This document shows, one piece after another, positions 1 to 8,622 of a stretch of DNA of 20,818 nt; within the stretch, counting starts at the first letter, position 1, and each line of letters opens with the position of its first letter. The position numbers were made by a program, and so were the translations under genes. Source of the DNA: Phycisphaerae bacterium (lineage in GTDB: Bacteria; Planctomycetota; Phycisphaerae; UBA1845); the NCBI GenBank assembly GCA_021604825.1, contig BQJS01000074.1:1-20818 (forward strand), given 5' to 3'. The notes below the pieces were generated by a model. It had not been told where the DNA came from and made no database searches. It saw only the letters and a list, made by a program, of their open reading frames with translations.

Positions 1-1
1 A

Positions 2-760
2 CAACGTATCGTTAAGACCATCGACCCATCGTTCCCACACAATGACCAGTACGCTCGCGGCCGAACGCTTATTGGGCACGGGATCAATCTTTTTTCGCCG
101 GGGATTCCCGCGTTTTTAATGGGAGCGGAGTTCTTGGAAGATACGGACTTCGGTGCTGATGCTCCCGGTGAACCAGAGGCTCGGCTCGACTGGAACAAGC
201 CGGGAACTTACGGCAATTACATGCAGGCGTTTAGGGACATGATCGCCCTGCGTACGTCTCACCCGGCATTGCGCAGTACGTCGGCTTATCAGATCAACCA
301 TCTCAACGATACCGATGATATCATCGGCTTGCATCGATGGAACAGCAACGGTGACGTGCTTCAAGTCGTCATCGGACTAAACAACTCCGACAAGTTCAAC
401 TACCACATCGGATTTCAGCAACAAGGCGTGTGGCGCGAGATCTTCAACAGCCAAGCCAGCGATTACGGTGGAACGGGTTTGGGCAACGGCGGTTCGATTA
501 CCACCACCAGCGTGACCAAAGACGGCTATGCGAATTCGGCGTTCATCACGGTTCCAGCAATGAGCGTCACCGTTTTCCAATGGTCGCCTGAAGATGTGAA
601 TCTCGACGGAACCAGCGATTTGTTCGACATGGCCTTGTTCCAACGATGCGTTGGCGGTGGGCCTGATTGTTCGATCAACGCCGACCTCAACAGCGACTCA
701 AACGTCAATGCTGGCGATTGGGTATTCATAGGCCCGCGTGTTGAGGGACCGGGGCAGTAG
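2..760 (+). CDS. C-terminal part of a secreted GH13 branching-enzyme/amylase-like protein with dockerin (5' truncated by window)
   Basis: The frame is open to the left edge, so only the last 252 residues are visible. The start of the visible part (around SPGIPAFLMGAEF) matches the end of a GH13 catalytic barrel of the GlgB/branching-enzyme type, where a 'PGIP..F.G.EF' segment follows the last catalytic region. A segment resembling the alpha-amylase all-beta C-terminal domain follows, with 'GVWREIFNSQASDYGGTGLGN' wording typical of GlgB tails. From about base 593 to the end lies a dockerin-like pair of acidic loops (DVNLDGTSD and DLNSDSNVN). The dockerin implies export, unlike ordinary cytoplasmic GlgB. 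The catalytic residues lie outside the window, so branching cannot be told from hydrolytic activity. The gene converges on the pullulanase gene, with an inverted repeat between them. GH13 membership is fairly secure; the exact activity is inference. Confidence 0.78.
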   Translation, partial: QRIVKTIDPSFPHNDQYARGRTLIGHGINLFSPGIPAFLMGAEFLEDTDFGADAPGEPEARLDWNKPGTYGNYMQAFRDMIALRTSHPALRSTSAYQINHLNDTDDIIGLHRWNSNGDVLQVVIGLNNSDKFNYHIGFQQQGVWREIFNSQASDYGGTGLGNGGSITTTSVTKDGYANSAFITVPAMSVTVFQWSPEDVNLDGTSDLFDMALFQRCVGGGPDCSINADLNSDSNVNAGDWVFIGPRVEGPGQ

Positions 761-767
761 GCAACTC

Positions 768-830
768 GTAGGGTGGGCCGTGCCCACCAAGTCGTTGCAT
801 GCGGACTACGGTGGGCACGGCCCACCCTAC
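768..830. repeat. Perfect 21-bp inverted repeat (REP-like, possible bidirectional terminator)
   Basis: Bases 768-788 (beginning GTAGGGTGGGCC) are the exact reverse complement of 810-830 (ending GGCCCACCCTAC), with a 21-base spacer. It fills most of the 74-base gap between two convergent genes (stops at 760 and 835). A 21-bp GC-rich hairpin here could end transcription from both sides, but no T-run follows either arm. The motif resembles GTAGGGTGGGC-type dispersed repeats that I recall from several bacterial phyla; that part is from memory and cannot be tested in a single copy. Confidence 0.85.
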
Positions 831-834
831 ATGG

Positions 835-2754
835 CTACCTCATTAGCAGAAGTCCCGAATGTGCAGGCAGTTCGGCCTTGGTGCTGACTTGCCGAAGGCG
901 GTCCATCGAGGCACGGTCCGCATCGGCATGCACAGACCATTGACCGGGCGGTAGCTTGAACTCGGTCATACTCGATTCGCCGTTGAACAAAACCAGCACT
1001 TCTTGTGCGGCTTCCCCTTTCAGCCCTCGCCCATCGATTCGGTAAACGATGCATCGATCACTTGGCGATCTCGAAATACGAATACGTTTGCGAACTTCAG
1101 TCGCGGTCTTGAGCTGAAATGCTGGATGGGCTTTCCGGATCGCGATCATTCCGCGACTATATTCAAACACATCCGAGTATTGTTTTTTGCGTCGCCAATC
1201 GATCATGTTGATCGAGTCCGGTTGGTTGTAGCTGTTGTGATTCCCCTGCTTGGTGCGACACATTTCCTGTCCGCTGTGCATGAAGACGTGTCCTTGCGAG
1301 GTCATTAGGATAAGCGTGGCGAACCGCATCATGCGGCGGCGCTCGGCGTTGCTCGCATTCGGTGTGCTTAGCAGCAGCTTGTCCCACGCGGTCAAGTCAT
1401 CGTGGGCGGCGAAGTAGTTGATGGAATCGGTCGGGTTCTTCGCCCAATCGTCAATGGAACCTACAAGTCCCTTGATCACACCCTCGACACGGTCGCCGGT
1501 TTGGATGAAACCCGCCGAGCCACCGACACGATCGCCTTTGATCGCATCGCGAAAATGATCGTTGAACGCCCCGATACCGGTGCCAGCGATGCGACGTTTG
1601 TCCGTCACCGCCTCAAGCGTCGTTGCGCTTGCGGCCCAAGGTTCGCCATAGACGAGAATGGCCGGGTTGATCCCTTCCAGTTCAGTGCGCAACTGCTGCA
1701 TGGTTTGCAAATCGACCAATCCCATCAAATCAAAGCGGAACCCGTCGAAGTTGTAGTACCTCGTCCAGAACTTGCAGGAATCGAGAATGAACCGACGGCC
1801 CATGGGCGTTTCGCTGGCGAATTCGTTACCACAACCCGAACCGTTGGAGTAACTCCCGTCGTCGTTGAGGCGAAAGTAACAACCAGGGGCGATCTGGTCG
1901 AACGAAGACTTCGATGACGTGTGGTTGTAAACCACATCGAGAATGACGCGGATACCGCGCGCATGCAAAGCGTTGACCATCTGCTGCACTTCGAGAATCT
2001 TGGACTCGCCCAATGGGTCGGACGCATACGCACCATCTGGCGAATTGAAGTGGACGGGCATATATCCCCAGTTGTATGCCGTATCGTCGGATTCGTCGTT
2101 GTCGAAATCGTGAATCGGCATGATCTGGACGTGGGTGACGCCAAGTTCGACAAGATGGTCCAGTCCGGTCGATATGGACTGATCGTCGATGAGACGCCGT
2201 CCAGATTCGCTCAGCCCAGCGTACTTGCCACGCATCAACACATCTGCCCGGGGATCGATCGTAAAGTCGCGTACGTGAAGTTCGTAAATAATCGCGTTTA
2301 CAGATAACGGTCGATTACTGAGGTCGACGATTCCTACGCCATGTGGCTTCTCGTTCGGGAATGTATTGATGGGATCGAAAATCAATGACCGCGCATGGCG
2401 GCCTTGCGTGCAGCGCGCGTACGGATCGGTGATTTCACGATTCTTATCGAGGCCCGGCCCGTCGACTTTGAAGGCGTAATACTTGTCCAGTAAATCCCCC
2501 TTGATGGCGGTACACCAGACTCCATTTCCCCGATGCTCCATTTCGTACTCAGTGACGCCAATTGGACTCTTTACATCACTTGCGATGACGACCCACGCCG
2601 CCGTTGCCTGAGGAGAGAACAACGCGAAAATGCTAAGCTTTGGGGAATAGGTGTGGCCTAACGGGAAATCGCTTTCCGCTTGCGCCGGTACGAATGGGGT
2701 GCAGAGAACGAGTGCGAGCATGATGGGCCGTACGGTCGCAAATCGAGAGTTCAT
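835..2754 (-). CDS. Secreted type I pullulanase-like debranching enzyme (GH13, CBM48)
   Basis: Predicted to cut alpha-1,6 branch points in pullulan or starch outside the cytoplasm. With the ATG at 2754 the protein has 639 residues: signal peptide 1-26 (hydrophobic stretch then AQA|ES), CBM48-like domain about 30-130, then a GH13 barrel. YNWGYMP at 227-233 is the type I pullulanase signature. Region I is DVVYNH (273-278), the nucleophile is Asp342 in FRFDLMG, the acid/base is Glu371 in YGEPW, and region IV is HDD at 451-453. Most relatives have HDN there, so one substrate-side residue differs. The frame stays open to a GTG at 2934, but the 60 extra residues precede an obvious signal peptide, and a TATAAT-like box lies inside that stretch. 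The start at 2754 has no strong ribosome-binding site; ATG 2805 is an alternative. There is no dockerin, unlike three neighbouring enzymes. Convergent with the upstream amylase gene and divergent from the GH57 gene. Confidence 0.88.
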   Translation of the reverse strand: MNSRFATVRPIMLALVLCTPFVPAQAESDFPLGHTYSPKLSIFALFSPQATAAWVVIASDVKSPIGVTEYEMEHRGNGVWCTAIKGDLLDKYYAFKVDGPGLDKNREITDPYARCTQGRHARSLIFDPINTFPNEKPHGVGIVDLSNRPLSVNAIIYELHVRDFTIDPRADVLMRGKYAGLSESGRRLIDDQSISTGLDHLVELGVTHVQIMPIHDFDNDESDDTAYNWGYMPVHFNSPDGAYASDPLGESKILEVQQMVNALHARGIRVILDVVYNHTSSKSSFDQIAPGCYFRLNDDGSYSNGSGCGNEFASETPMGRRFILDSCKFWTRYYNFDGFRFDLMGLVDLQTMQQLRTELEGINPAILVYGEPWAASATTLEAVTDKRRIAGTGIGAFNDHFRDAIKGDRVGGSAGFIQTGDRVEGVIKGLVGSIDDWAKNPTDSINYFAAHDDLTAWDKLLLSTPNASNAERRRMMRFATLILMTSQGHVFMHSGQEMCRTKQGNHNSYNQPDSINMIDWRRKKQYSDVFEYSRGMIAIRKAHPAFQLKTATEVRKRIRISRSPSDRCIVYRIDGRGLKGEAAQEVLVLFNGESSMTEFKLPPGQWSVHADADRASMDRLRQVSTKAELPAHSGLLLMR

Positions 2755-2823
2755 TTCTTGTCGGGCTTTCCAAAAGAACATGGTGGCATAGTGGAACAGT
2801 TTCATGTTATCAGCGTTGAACTG

Positions 2824-2829
2824 ATTATA
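2824..2829 (-). promoter_or_regulatory. Candidate -10 box for the pullulanase gene
   Basis: The minus strand reads TATAAT exactly here, about 70 bases upstream of the preferred ATG at 2754. No good -35 hexamer stands at 16-18 bases; the nearest TTGATG is 21 bases away. If real, transcription would begin near 2817, which argues against translation from the GTG at 2934. Confidence 0.35.
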
Positions 2830-2940
2830 AGTCAGTCCATCGCGCTTGCCCATCAACGAACCCGCGCACTTCGCAGAACTGATTAACATTCGTGGTGAAT
2901 TGGGGTTGAGAACGATCATGCCACTGCGGTACACTTCATG

Positions 2941-2971
2941 AAACGTTGCACGCTCGGCGCAGCGTTTTTTT
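2941..2971 (+). terminator. Intrinsic-terminator-like hairpin 28 bases before the GH57 start codon
   Basis: AACGTTGC (2942-2949) pairs with GCAGCGTT (2959-2966) with one G-U pair and a 9-base loop. The right arm runs straight into seven T residues (2965-2971). This is the classic intrinsic terminator layout on the plus strand. No plus-strand gene lies upstream for it to end. It stands between any promoter in 2755-2940 and the ATG at 2999, so it may act as an attenuator or shield the operon from read-through. Confidence 0.6.
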
Positions 2972-2998
2972 CAACGGGCGAAAAGGGAATCTGCGTTC

Positions 2999-5900
2999 AT
3001 GAAGCATCGACGACTTTCGATGGGTTTCGCTACTTGCGCCATGGTCGGCGCGGCATGCGCGTTTCAAACGTTTCAGGCAAACGCTGAAAACCTTCACTTC
3101 ACATATCTGTGGCATCTTGAGCAGCCGATCTATTGGCCCGACCAGCAACCAACAGGGGCGGACCATTACGAAGACGCCTGGATGTCGATTCAGCGCACCG
3201 ATCTGGGGGCCGCACATCCGGAAAACAACCTGCGTGACATTTTCGGTTGGGCTGACCGTGTCGCGGCGTATCAATATCGCTGCGCGGATGCGATCAGTGC
3301 CATCAGTGGATACCCAGAAGCCGGCGCTCAAATCAGCTACTCCGGCGGACTCATCAAGAACGTGGCAAGCCTGGGGGCGGCGAACCAGCTTGGTTACGGT
3401 TCAAACTGGGCCAGCAGCCTGAGCAACGCCCGCGGATGGAACACGGTGGGGCAATCCAAACCCCGCTGCGACATCGTTGTGTTCCCGTTTCACCACCCGT
3501 TGCTGCCACTTTGCGATGAGGCGACCGTTCGCAAGGAAATCCAACTCTACAAAGCCGCTTATGCAGGTACCTGGGGAAGTTCACCCGGCATCTCCAAGGG
3601 CTTGTTTCCACCGGAGATGGCATTCAGCACGCGGATTGTACAAGTGTTGGCAGAAGAAGGCATCGAGTGGGTGATCGTCAGCGGCGAACATGTTTCTAGA
3701 GCCTGCGCGGATTTTCCAACCGTACTTGGAACCGGCGGCATCAATTGCGATCCCCCCAACGCAGCCGACCAATTGAATCCGGCACAGGTCAATTACTTCC
3801 GCAAACAGATCGACCGAGGGTGTTCACCCGCAACGGCGATGCCATTCGGCTACACCCCGCATCGCGTGCAACACATCGACCCGAATACGGGGCAGGTGTA
3901 CAGCGTCGTCGCTGTGCCAGCCGCTCAAGCGCTCGGTTGGGACGATGGTTATTCGCCTTTGGGCATTGGATCTTTTGACACGTTGAACGCTTACAACGAG
4001 CAGGCCCGACCGATGCTGGCGCTACTTGCCCACGATGGCGACAACGCGTGGGGCGGCGGGTTCAGTTATTACATGGAAGCCACGCCGAATCTTGTGAACA
4101 CGGCGCAAGCGGCAGGATACACGGCGACCGTGATTGAAGAGTATCTTGCGGATCATCCCGTTCCTGCGGGTGACGTCATTCACGTAGAAGACGGTGCGTG
4201 GGTTAATGCCGATGGTGATTTTGGTGCGCCGCAGATGCTGAATTGGAATTGGCCACTGGTCAGCGGCGGGGCGATTGATATTCCAGGTGGGTGGGCTGAG
4301 GACGAACGAAACTGGGCTGTGATCACCGCCGCCCAGAATCGCGTGGAAACGGCTGAGCAAATCGCAGGCAGCGCAGATATCAACGAGATCCTCAACCCCG
4401 GCGCATCAACGTCAGCTGTCGAACGTGCTTGGCACTATTTTCTTGGCTCGTTGAATTCGGGCTATATGTATTACGGCACCGTATTGGATATGGAAGTAAA
4501 GCCAACCGTCGCGTGCAACGAAGCCGTCGAACATGCCGACACAGTGATCGGCGACGGATCGCTGGATACGACGGCGCCAACCATCTGGATTCCGCAGCGT
4601 CATCCGTGGAATCCGGGTTCGGTGAACTTCGGCCCGCAGTACGGTTATCAGCAATTTGTATCCGACGGCGACTTCTGGATTTGGACGTTCGCGTATGATG
4701 TTTCAGACATCGCAAGCGTCACGCTCAAATACCGCATTGATGTTGACGGGACAAACCCGCTTGCTTCGTCGCAGAATGAAACCTACGCGGGAGGCGCCCA
4801 AGTCGGCCCATGGCAGTCGCTGACGATGACGTATCGCGACTTTCCGGCTGGCAACGTCAACAACGATCCGTCGATCAATTTCTTTGAAATGCCGCAATAC
4901 ATCGCGGATGAGTACTACGTCGAAGTGCAGGATCTGCGCGAAGTGCTCCTCGACTACTACGTCGAAGCCGTTGACGGAAAGGGCAACATCAAGCGAAGCC
5001 CAATCCAGCACGTTTACATCGGCGACGGTGTGGGTGGCGGCGGAACGGGCGGCGATGTGGTGACGGTCACGCCAGAGCCACCGCAAGCCGGCGGAAGCGC
5101 GACGATTTCTTACGACCCTGCCGGTCGCGTCTTGGAATCTGCCGGCCAGGTTTACATCCACTACGGTTTCAACGGATGGGATCCAACGATTGCACCCGAC
5201 CCGGCGATGACGTGGAACCCGGTTGATTCGGTGTGGGAGATTACCGTTCCGGTTTCATCGTCGGCGAGTGTTTTGGACGTGGTTTTCAACGATGGAGCCA
5301 GCACTTGGGACAACAACGGTGGGGCGGATTGGCATGTTGTTGTTGAGGGAGGCGTCGAACCCGCGCAGCAGTGGGATTTGGATGGTCAACTCGATGCGAA
5401 CGCGACATTGATCGACAGCAACGCAGGCATGGTTCTGCATGCTGGCGTGACAGGCGATCAGTTGTATATCGCCGGACTCGATGCACGTGGCGGCAACGAT
5501 CATTTTTTGCTCGTAGCCGATACGCCGGGGCCGATGGGAAGCGCGCCGTGGTCCAAGGCGGGGCAGGTGGCTGGCTGGTCGGCATTTGTTGGAAATGAAA
5601 ATGACAGCGGATGGTCGGGTTGGTTTGATCAAGCCGGACAAGCCGATGTGGTCGCCAGCGGTGGCACCGGATTCCTCGAAGCCACGATCAACCTTGCCGA
5701 CGAATTCGGCGTGATGCCTGATGTGATCTACGTCGCCTTTGCGGCCTATCCGAGTGCTGACGCGTCAAGCCTGTTGTCCGCGATGCAAGTTCCAGCGTCC
5801 ACAAATGGCGACGGAAACATCGATGGGGCCGAATATATCGCGATCAATACCTGCGACATCCGCATCGACCATGACGTGTTTGATCTCGACCGAAACTGCG

Positions 5901-6061
5901 CCTTTAATCTCGCGGACTACGAAGTGTTTGTCGATTGCTTCGCGGGCCCGGAAAACGGTTCATTGGGGACATGCCCAGCCAACGTAGACAGTGATTTTGA
6001 CCAGGATGGCGACACCGATCTCGCTGACTTCGCCCTGATGCAACCGAACCTTTTTGAATAA
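2999..6061 (+). CDS. Secreted GH57-like glucan-active enzyme with CBM25/53-like module and dockerin
   Basis: Predicted extracellular alpha-glucan hydrolase or transferase, 1020 residues. Residues 1-29 form a signal peptide (ending QANA|EN). The catalytic part, about 30-515, carries GH57-like motifs: LWHLEQP at 38-43 corresponds to the family's 'HxHQP', with Glu replacing the second His. GLFPPEMAFS at 201-210 gives Glu206 as likely nucleophile. LLAHDGDNAWGGG around 342-354 offers Asp346 or Asp348 as acid/base. An Ig-like stretch (about 520-675) and a glycine-rich linker follow, then a CBM25/53-like module (688-785, HYGFNGWD and WDNNGGADWH), a DOMON-like beta domain (789-955) and a dockerin-like repeat pair (958-1020). 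The start is supported by AAAAGGGA upstream of the ATG. The next gene begins 15 bases downstream, implying an operon. GH57 assignment rests on motifs only; substrate and hydrolase-versus-transferase mode are open. Confidence 0.78.
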   Translation: MKHRRLSMGFATCAMVGAACAFQTFQANAENLHFTYLWHLEQPIYWPDQQPTGADHYEDAWMSIQRTDLGAAHPENNLRDIFGWADRVAAYQYRCADAISAISGYPEAGAQISYSGGLIKNVASLGAANQLGYGSNWASSLSNARGWNTVGQSKPRCDIVVFPFHHPLLPLCDEATVRKEIQLYKAAYAGTWGSSPGISKGLFPPEMAFSTRIVQVLAEEGIEWVIVSGEHVSRACADFPTVLGTGGINCDPPNAADQLNPAQVNYFRKQIDRGCSPATAMPFGYTPHRVQHIDPNTGQVYSVVAVPAAQALGWDDGYSPLGIGSFDTLNAYNEQARPMLALLAHDGDNAWGGGFSYYMEATPNLVNTAQAAGYTATVIEEYLADHPVPAGDVIHVEDGAWVNADGDFGAPQMLNWNWPLVSGGAIDIPGGWAEDERNWAVITAAQNRVETAEQIAGSADINEILNPGASTSAVERAWHYFLGSLNSGYMYYGTVLDMEVKPTVACNEAVEHADTVIGDGSLDTTAPTIWIPQRHPWNPGSVNFGPQYGYQQFVSDGDFWIWTFAYDVSDIASVTLKYRIDVDGTNPLASSQNETYAGGAQVGPWQSLTMTYRDFPAGNVNNDPSINFFEMPQYIADEYYVEVQDLREVLLDYYVEAVDGKGNIKRSPIQHVYIGDGVGGGGTGGDVVTVTPEPPQAGGSATISYDPAGRVLESAGQVYIHYGFNGWDPTIAPDPAMTWNPVDSVWEITVPVSSSASVLDVVFNDGASTWDNNGGADWHVVVEGGVEPAQQWDLDGQLDANATLIDSNAGMVLHAGVTGDQLYIAGLDARGGNDHFLLVADTPGPMGSAPWSKAGQVAGWSAFVGNENDSGWSGWFDQAGQADVVASGGTGFLEATINLADEFGVMPDVIYVAFAAYPSADASSLLSAMQVPASTNGDGNIDGAEYIAINTCDIRIDHDVFDLDRNCAFNLADYEVFVDCFAGPENGSLGTCPANVDSDFDQDGDTDLADFALMQPNLFE

Positions 6062-6076
6062 GAACTGGATGATTTC

Positions 6077-8611
6077 ATGACCAGCCGCATCCTCATCGCG
6101 CTCCTTGCGATTTCGTTGTTTTCAACGGCACTTGCGGAGCCCTTGGACGGTCGCGAAGTCGTCGATGACGTCTTCTATCACATCATGCCGATCGCATGGC
6201 GCGATTCGGACAGCGATACGTTTCGCTTTGGCGATTTCGACGGAATGACTGCATCGCTCGATTACCTGGAAGATCTCGGCATCACTGCGATCTGGATGAA
6301 CCCAATCTTCCCGTCATCGGCATACCACGGATATCAACACGGTCGCGGTGACTTGCTTAACTCGGCTTTCGGAACCGAGCCAGAGTTTCTCAACTTCGTC
6401 AATCAAGCCCACGCGAGAGGCATCAAGGTATTCGTTGACTTTGTGGTGTACGGGATCAGTCACGATTCAACCTGGTTTCAAAGTGCATTCGGCAATCCGG
6501 GCAGCCCGTTTGATTCGTACTTGGCCTTTTGGAATGGTTCGAACACGGATTACTTGGGTTCGACTTACAACTCTTGGAACGGCGCACCGGTTGGCTTTAT
6601 TCACTGGGATTTACGCGATCCTGGTCCGACCGGACTGGTGACTAGTTGGACGCAGAAATGGCTCGATCCGAACAACGATGGCGATCCGTCGGACGGAATT
6701 GACGGGTATCGACTCGACCATGTGTGGAATCAGTATCCGAGTGGTCCCGATGGTTGGGGCTATAACATTTCGTGGTGGGAGACTTGGAACGCGGCGCTCG
6801 AATCGGTCAACCCGGACGTCTTCATTTTTGCCGAGCAAGCCGATTGGGGCAGCACAGGGTCCGATTTGCTTTCTGCGTTTGATGCGGCATTTACGAAACC
6901 GTTTGAGTTTGCCGCGCGCAGCGCGTTGGCCGACGAACAAGCAGGGGGGTTGTATGGCTCGATGGCTGCAACCTTGGGAGCGCTTCCGGCAGGCAAAACG
7001 AATCTGGCAATCATTGGTGATCATGACGTCGATCGGTTGTCCTCGGTCATTGGTGGTGGCATGAGTCGGGCAAAAGCAGCGGCAGCTGTCCTCCTGACGC
7101 AACCATTTCCACCGATCATTTATTACGGTGATGAGATCGGGATGTTGGGAACCAAGCAATCGTACGGCAGCGACGCGAACGACATTCCCTTTCGTGAACC
7201 GTTCAAGTGGAACGCGGTGGCGGGCCCGCCGATGTCGAATTACTGGGCGCTGAATTCGCAAGCGTTTAACAATCCATTCTCAAGTAACAACGATGGTCGA
7301 TCGGTTGAAGAACAGGAAGGCGTATCGGGTTCGCTCTTGGAAACCTATCGCGAGTTAATCGCAGCTCGCAAGGCGAATGTGGCACTTCGTCGTGGCGAAT
7401 ACTTCGAGGTGGCTGCGTCGCGGACGGATACTTGGTCATTCATTCGACATGCCGACGGCGAGCAGACGTTGATCGTCGCCATCAATCTAAACTCAAGCGC
7501 GGTGATCACATCATTGAATCTGGATGTCACAATTCCCGGCGGTACATCCACGGTGCAAGATGTACTTGACGCGTCGTTTGAATCAAACCTGACGGACGCA
7601 AACAAGGGAGCCTACTTTGTCTCAATCCCTGCTCACGGCGTGCGGATTCTAGAAGTCACCGCCACCCCCCAACCGCCCGCGCCACAGGAAATTGACGGGC
7701 TCAACATTCCACAAGGGTTTGGCGCAGGTGCGTTGATTGCGACGCAAGACAACGAAACCGGACTCGGTGATAACGTCAGCGAATTAAACCAGATGTTTGT
7801 TCGCGTGGAGACAGATGAGATTCACATCGGTCTGACCGGCAATCTTGCGACGGACGGAACGGGGATGGCCCTCTTTCTCGATTCGATTCCCGGCGGACAA
7901 AACGCGCTAGATACCGCCACGTTTCCGACACCTCCGAGCGGTATTCCACAGTTGACCGGCTTAACGATGGAATCCGGTTTCAGCCCCGACTTCGTGATTT
8001 TTGTCAATGCGTTTGGCGGGTCGGTGTATGTCGATCACTACGAACTCGCCAGCGGCGGCGGGGGCGTGAAGCGTTTTATTGGCAGCGGAACCGTTGGAGA
8101 TCTCGATGGATTTCTAAATGGCGGCAACAATCCAAACGGAATGTTGGTGGCGATCAACAATGCAAACACCAATGGCGTGACGGATAGCAGTGCGAGTCAG
8201 GCTGCGACTGCGACCAGTGGGCTGGAATTGTCAATCCCGCTCGCAGACATGGGTCTGGTTGAAACAAGTGGTACAGCCAAGATGCTGGCGATGTTGTTGA
8301 GTAGCGGCGGGCTAGTGAGTAATCAACTTCTTCCCGGTGTGGGTGGCGGACAAGGGTTGTTGGGTTTTGCGCCGTTCGACTTGGATGCGGTTCCTGGCGA
8401 CCAAGTGGTATCGATAGCTTTGTCGCGGATTCCTGGTGATTGGGATGGTGACGGTGACGTTGATCACGATGACTATTCGGCGTATGCGTTATGCATGACC
8501 GGCCCCGTTGCCGGAGCATTGGGGCCGGGTTGCAATGCGTTTGATTTTGACGTCGATCAAGACGTTGACATGACCGACTACCAGATGTTCGTCAGCGTGT
8601 TCGCACCATAG
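6077..8611 (+). CDS. Secreted GH13 alpha-amylase-family protein with DOMON-like domain and dockerin
   Basis: 844 residues with signal peptide 1-20 (ALA|EP). A GH13 barrel follows: region II DGYRLDHVWN with Arg212 and nucleophile Asp214, region III IFAEQAD with Glu253, region IV IIGDHDVDR with His316-Asp317. The three catalytic acids are therefore present. Region I is aberrant: DFVVYGIS (121-128) replaces the usual DxxxNH, so both the Asn and the His are lost. The upstream HGYQHGR also departs from the common 'GYd..Dy'. After an all-beta domain (to about 530) comes a DOMON-like segment (about 538-782, 'IHIGLTGNL..DGTGMALFLDS') that recurs in the protein at 13157, then a dockerin (786-844). It lies 15 bases after the GH57 gene, probably co-transcribed. 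Its stop is 11 bases from the convergent membrane-protein gene. Family membership is secure; specificity is uncertain given the altered subsite -1 residues. Confidence 0.85.
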   Translation: MTSRILIALLAISLFSTALAEPLDGREVVDDVFYHIMPIAWRDSDSDTFRFGDFDGMTASLDYLEDLGITAIWMNPIFPSSAYHGYQHGRGDLLNSAFGTEPEFLNFVNQAHARGIKVFVDFVVYGISHDSTWFQSAFGNPGSPFDSYLAFWNGSNTDYLGSTYNSWNGAPVGFIHWDLRDPGPTGLVTSWTQKWLDPNNDGDPSDGIDGYRLDHVWNQYPSGPDGWGYNISWWETWNAALESVNPDVFIFAEQADWGSTGSDLLSAFDAAFTKPFEFAARSALADEQAGGLYGSMAATLGALPAGKTNLAIIGDHDVDRLSSVIGGGMSRAKAAAAVLLTQPFPPIIYYGDEIGMLGTKQSYGSDANDIPFREPFKWNAVAGPPMSNYWALNSQAFNNPFSSNNDGRSVEEQEGVSGSLLETYRELIAARKANVALRRGEYFEVAASRTDTWSFIRHADGEQTLIVAINLNSSAVITSLNLDVTIPGGTSTVQDVLDASFESNLTDANKGAYFVSIPAHGVRILEVTATPQPPAPQEIDGLNIPQGFGAGALIATQDNETGLGDNVSELNQMFVRVETDEIHIGLTGNLATDGTGMALFLDSIPGGQNALDTATFPTPPSGIPQLTGLTMESGFSPDFVIFVNAFGGSVYVDHYELASGGGGVKRFIGSGTVGDLDGFLNGGNNPNGMLVAINNANTNGVTDSSASQAATATSGLELSIPLADMGLVETSGTAKMLAMLLSSGGLVSNQLLPGVGGGQGLLGFAPFDLDAVPGDQVVSIALSRIPGDWDGDGDVDHDDYSAYALCMTGPVAGALGPGCNAFDFDVDQDVDMTDYQMFVSVFAP

Positions 8612-8622
8612 TGGCGAAACGC

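Noticed and set aside
1402..1917. Plus-strand open frame of 171 codons
   Set aside because: Antisense to the pullulanase catalytic barrel, no ribosome-binding site and no domain.
2755..2934. N-terminal extension of the pullulanase to a GTG at 2934
   Set aside because: It would bury the signal peptide 60 residues inside the protein, and a TATAAT-like box lies within the extension.
6611..7261. Minus-strand open frame of 216 codons within the GH13 amylase
   Set aside because: Rich in Arg, antisense to conserved GH13 regions and without recognisable domains; a shadow of codon bias.
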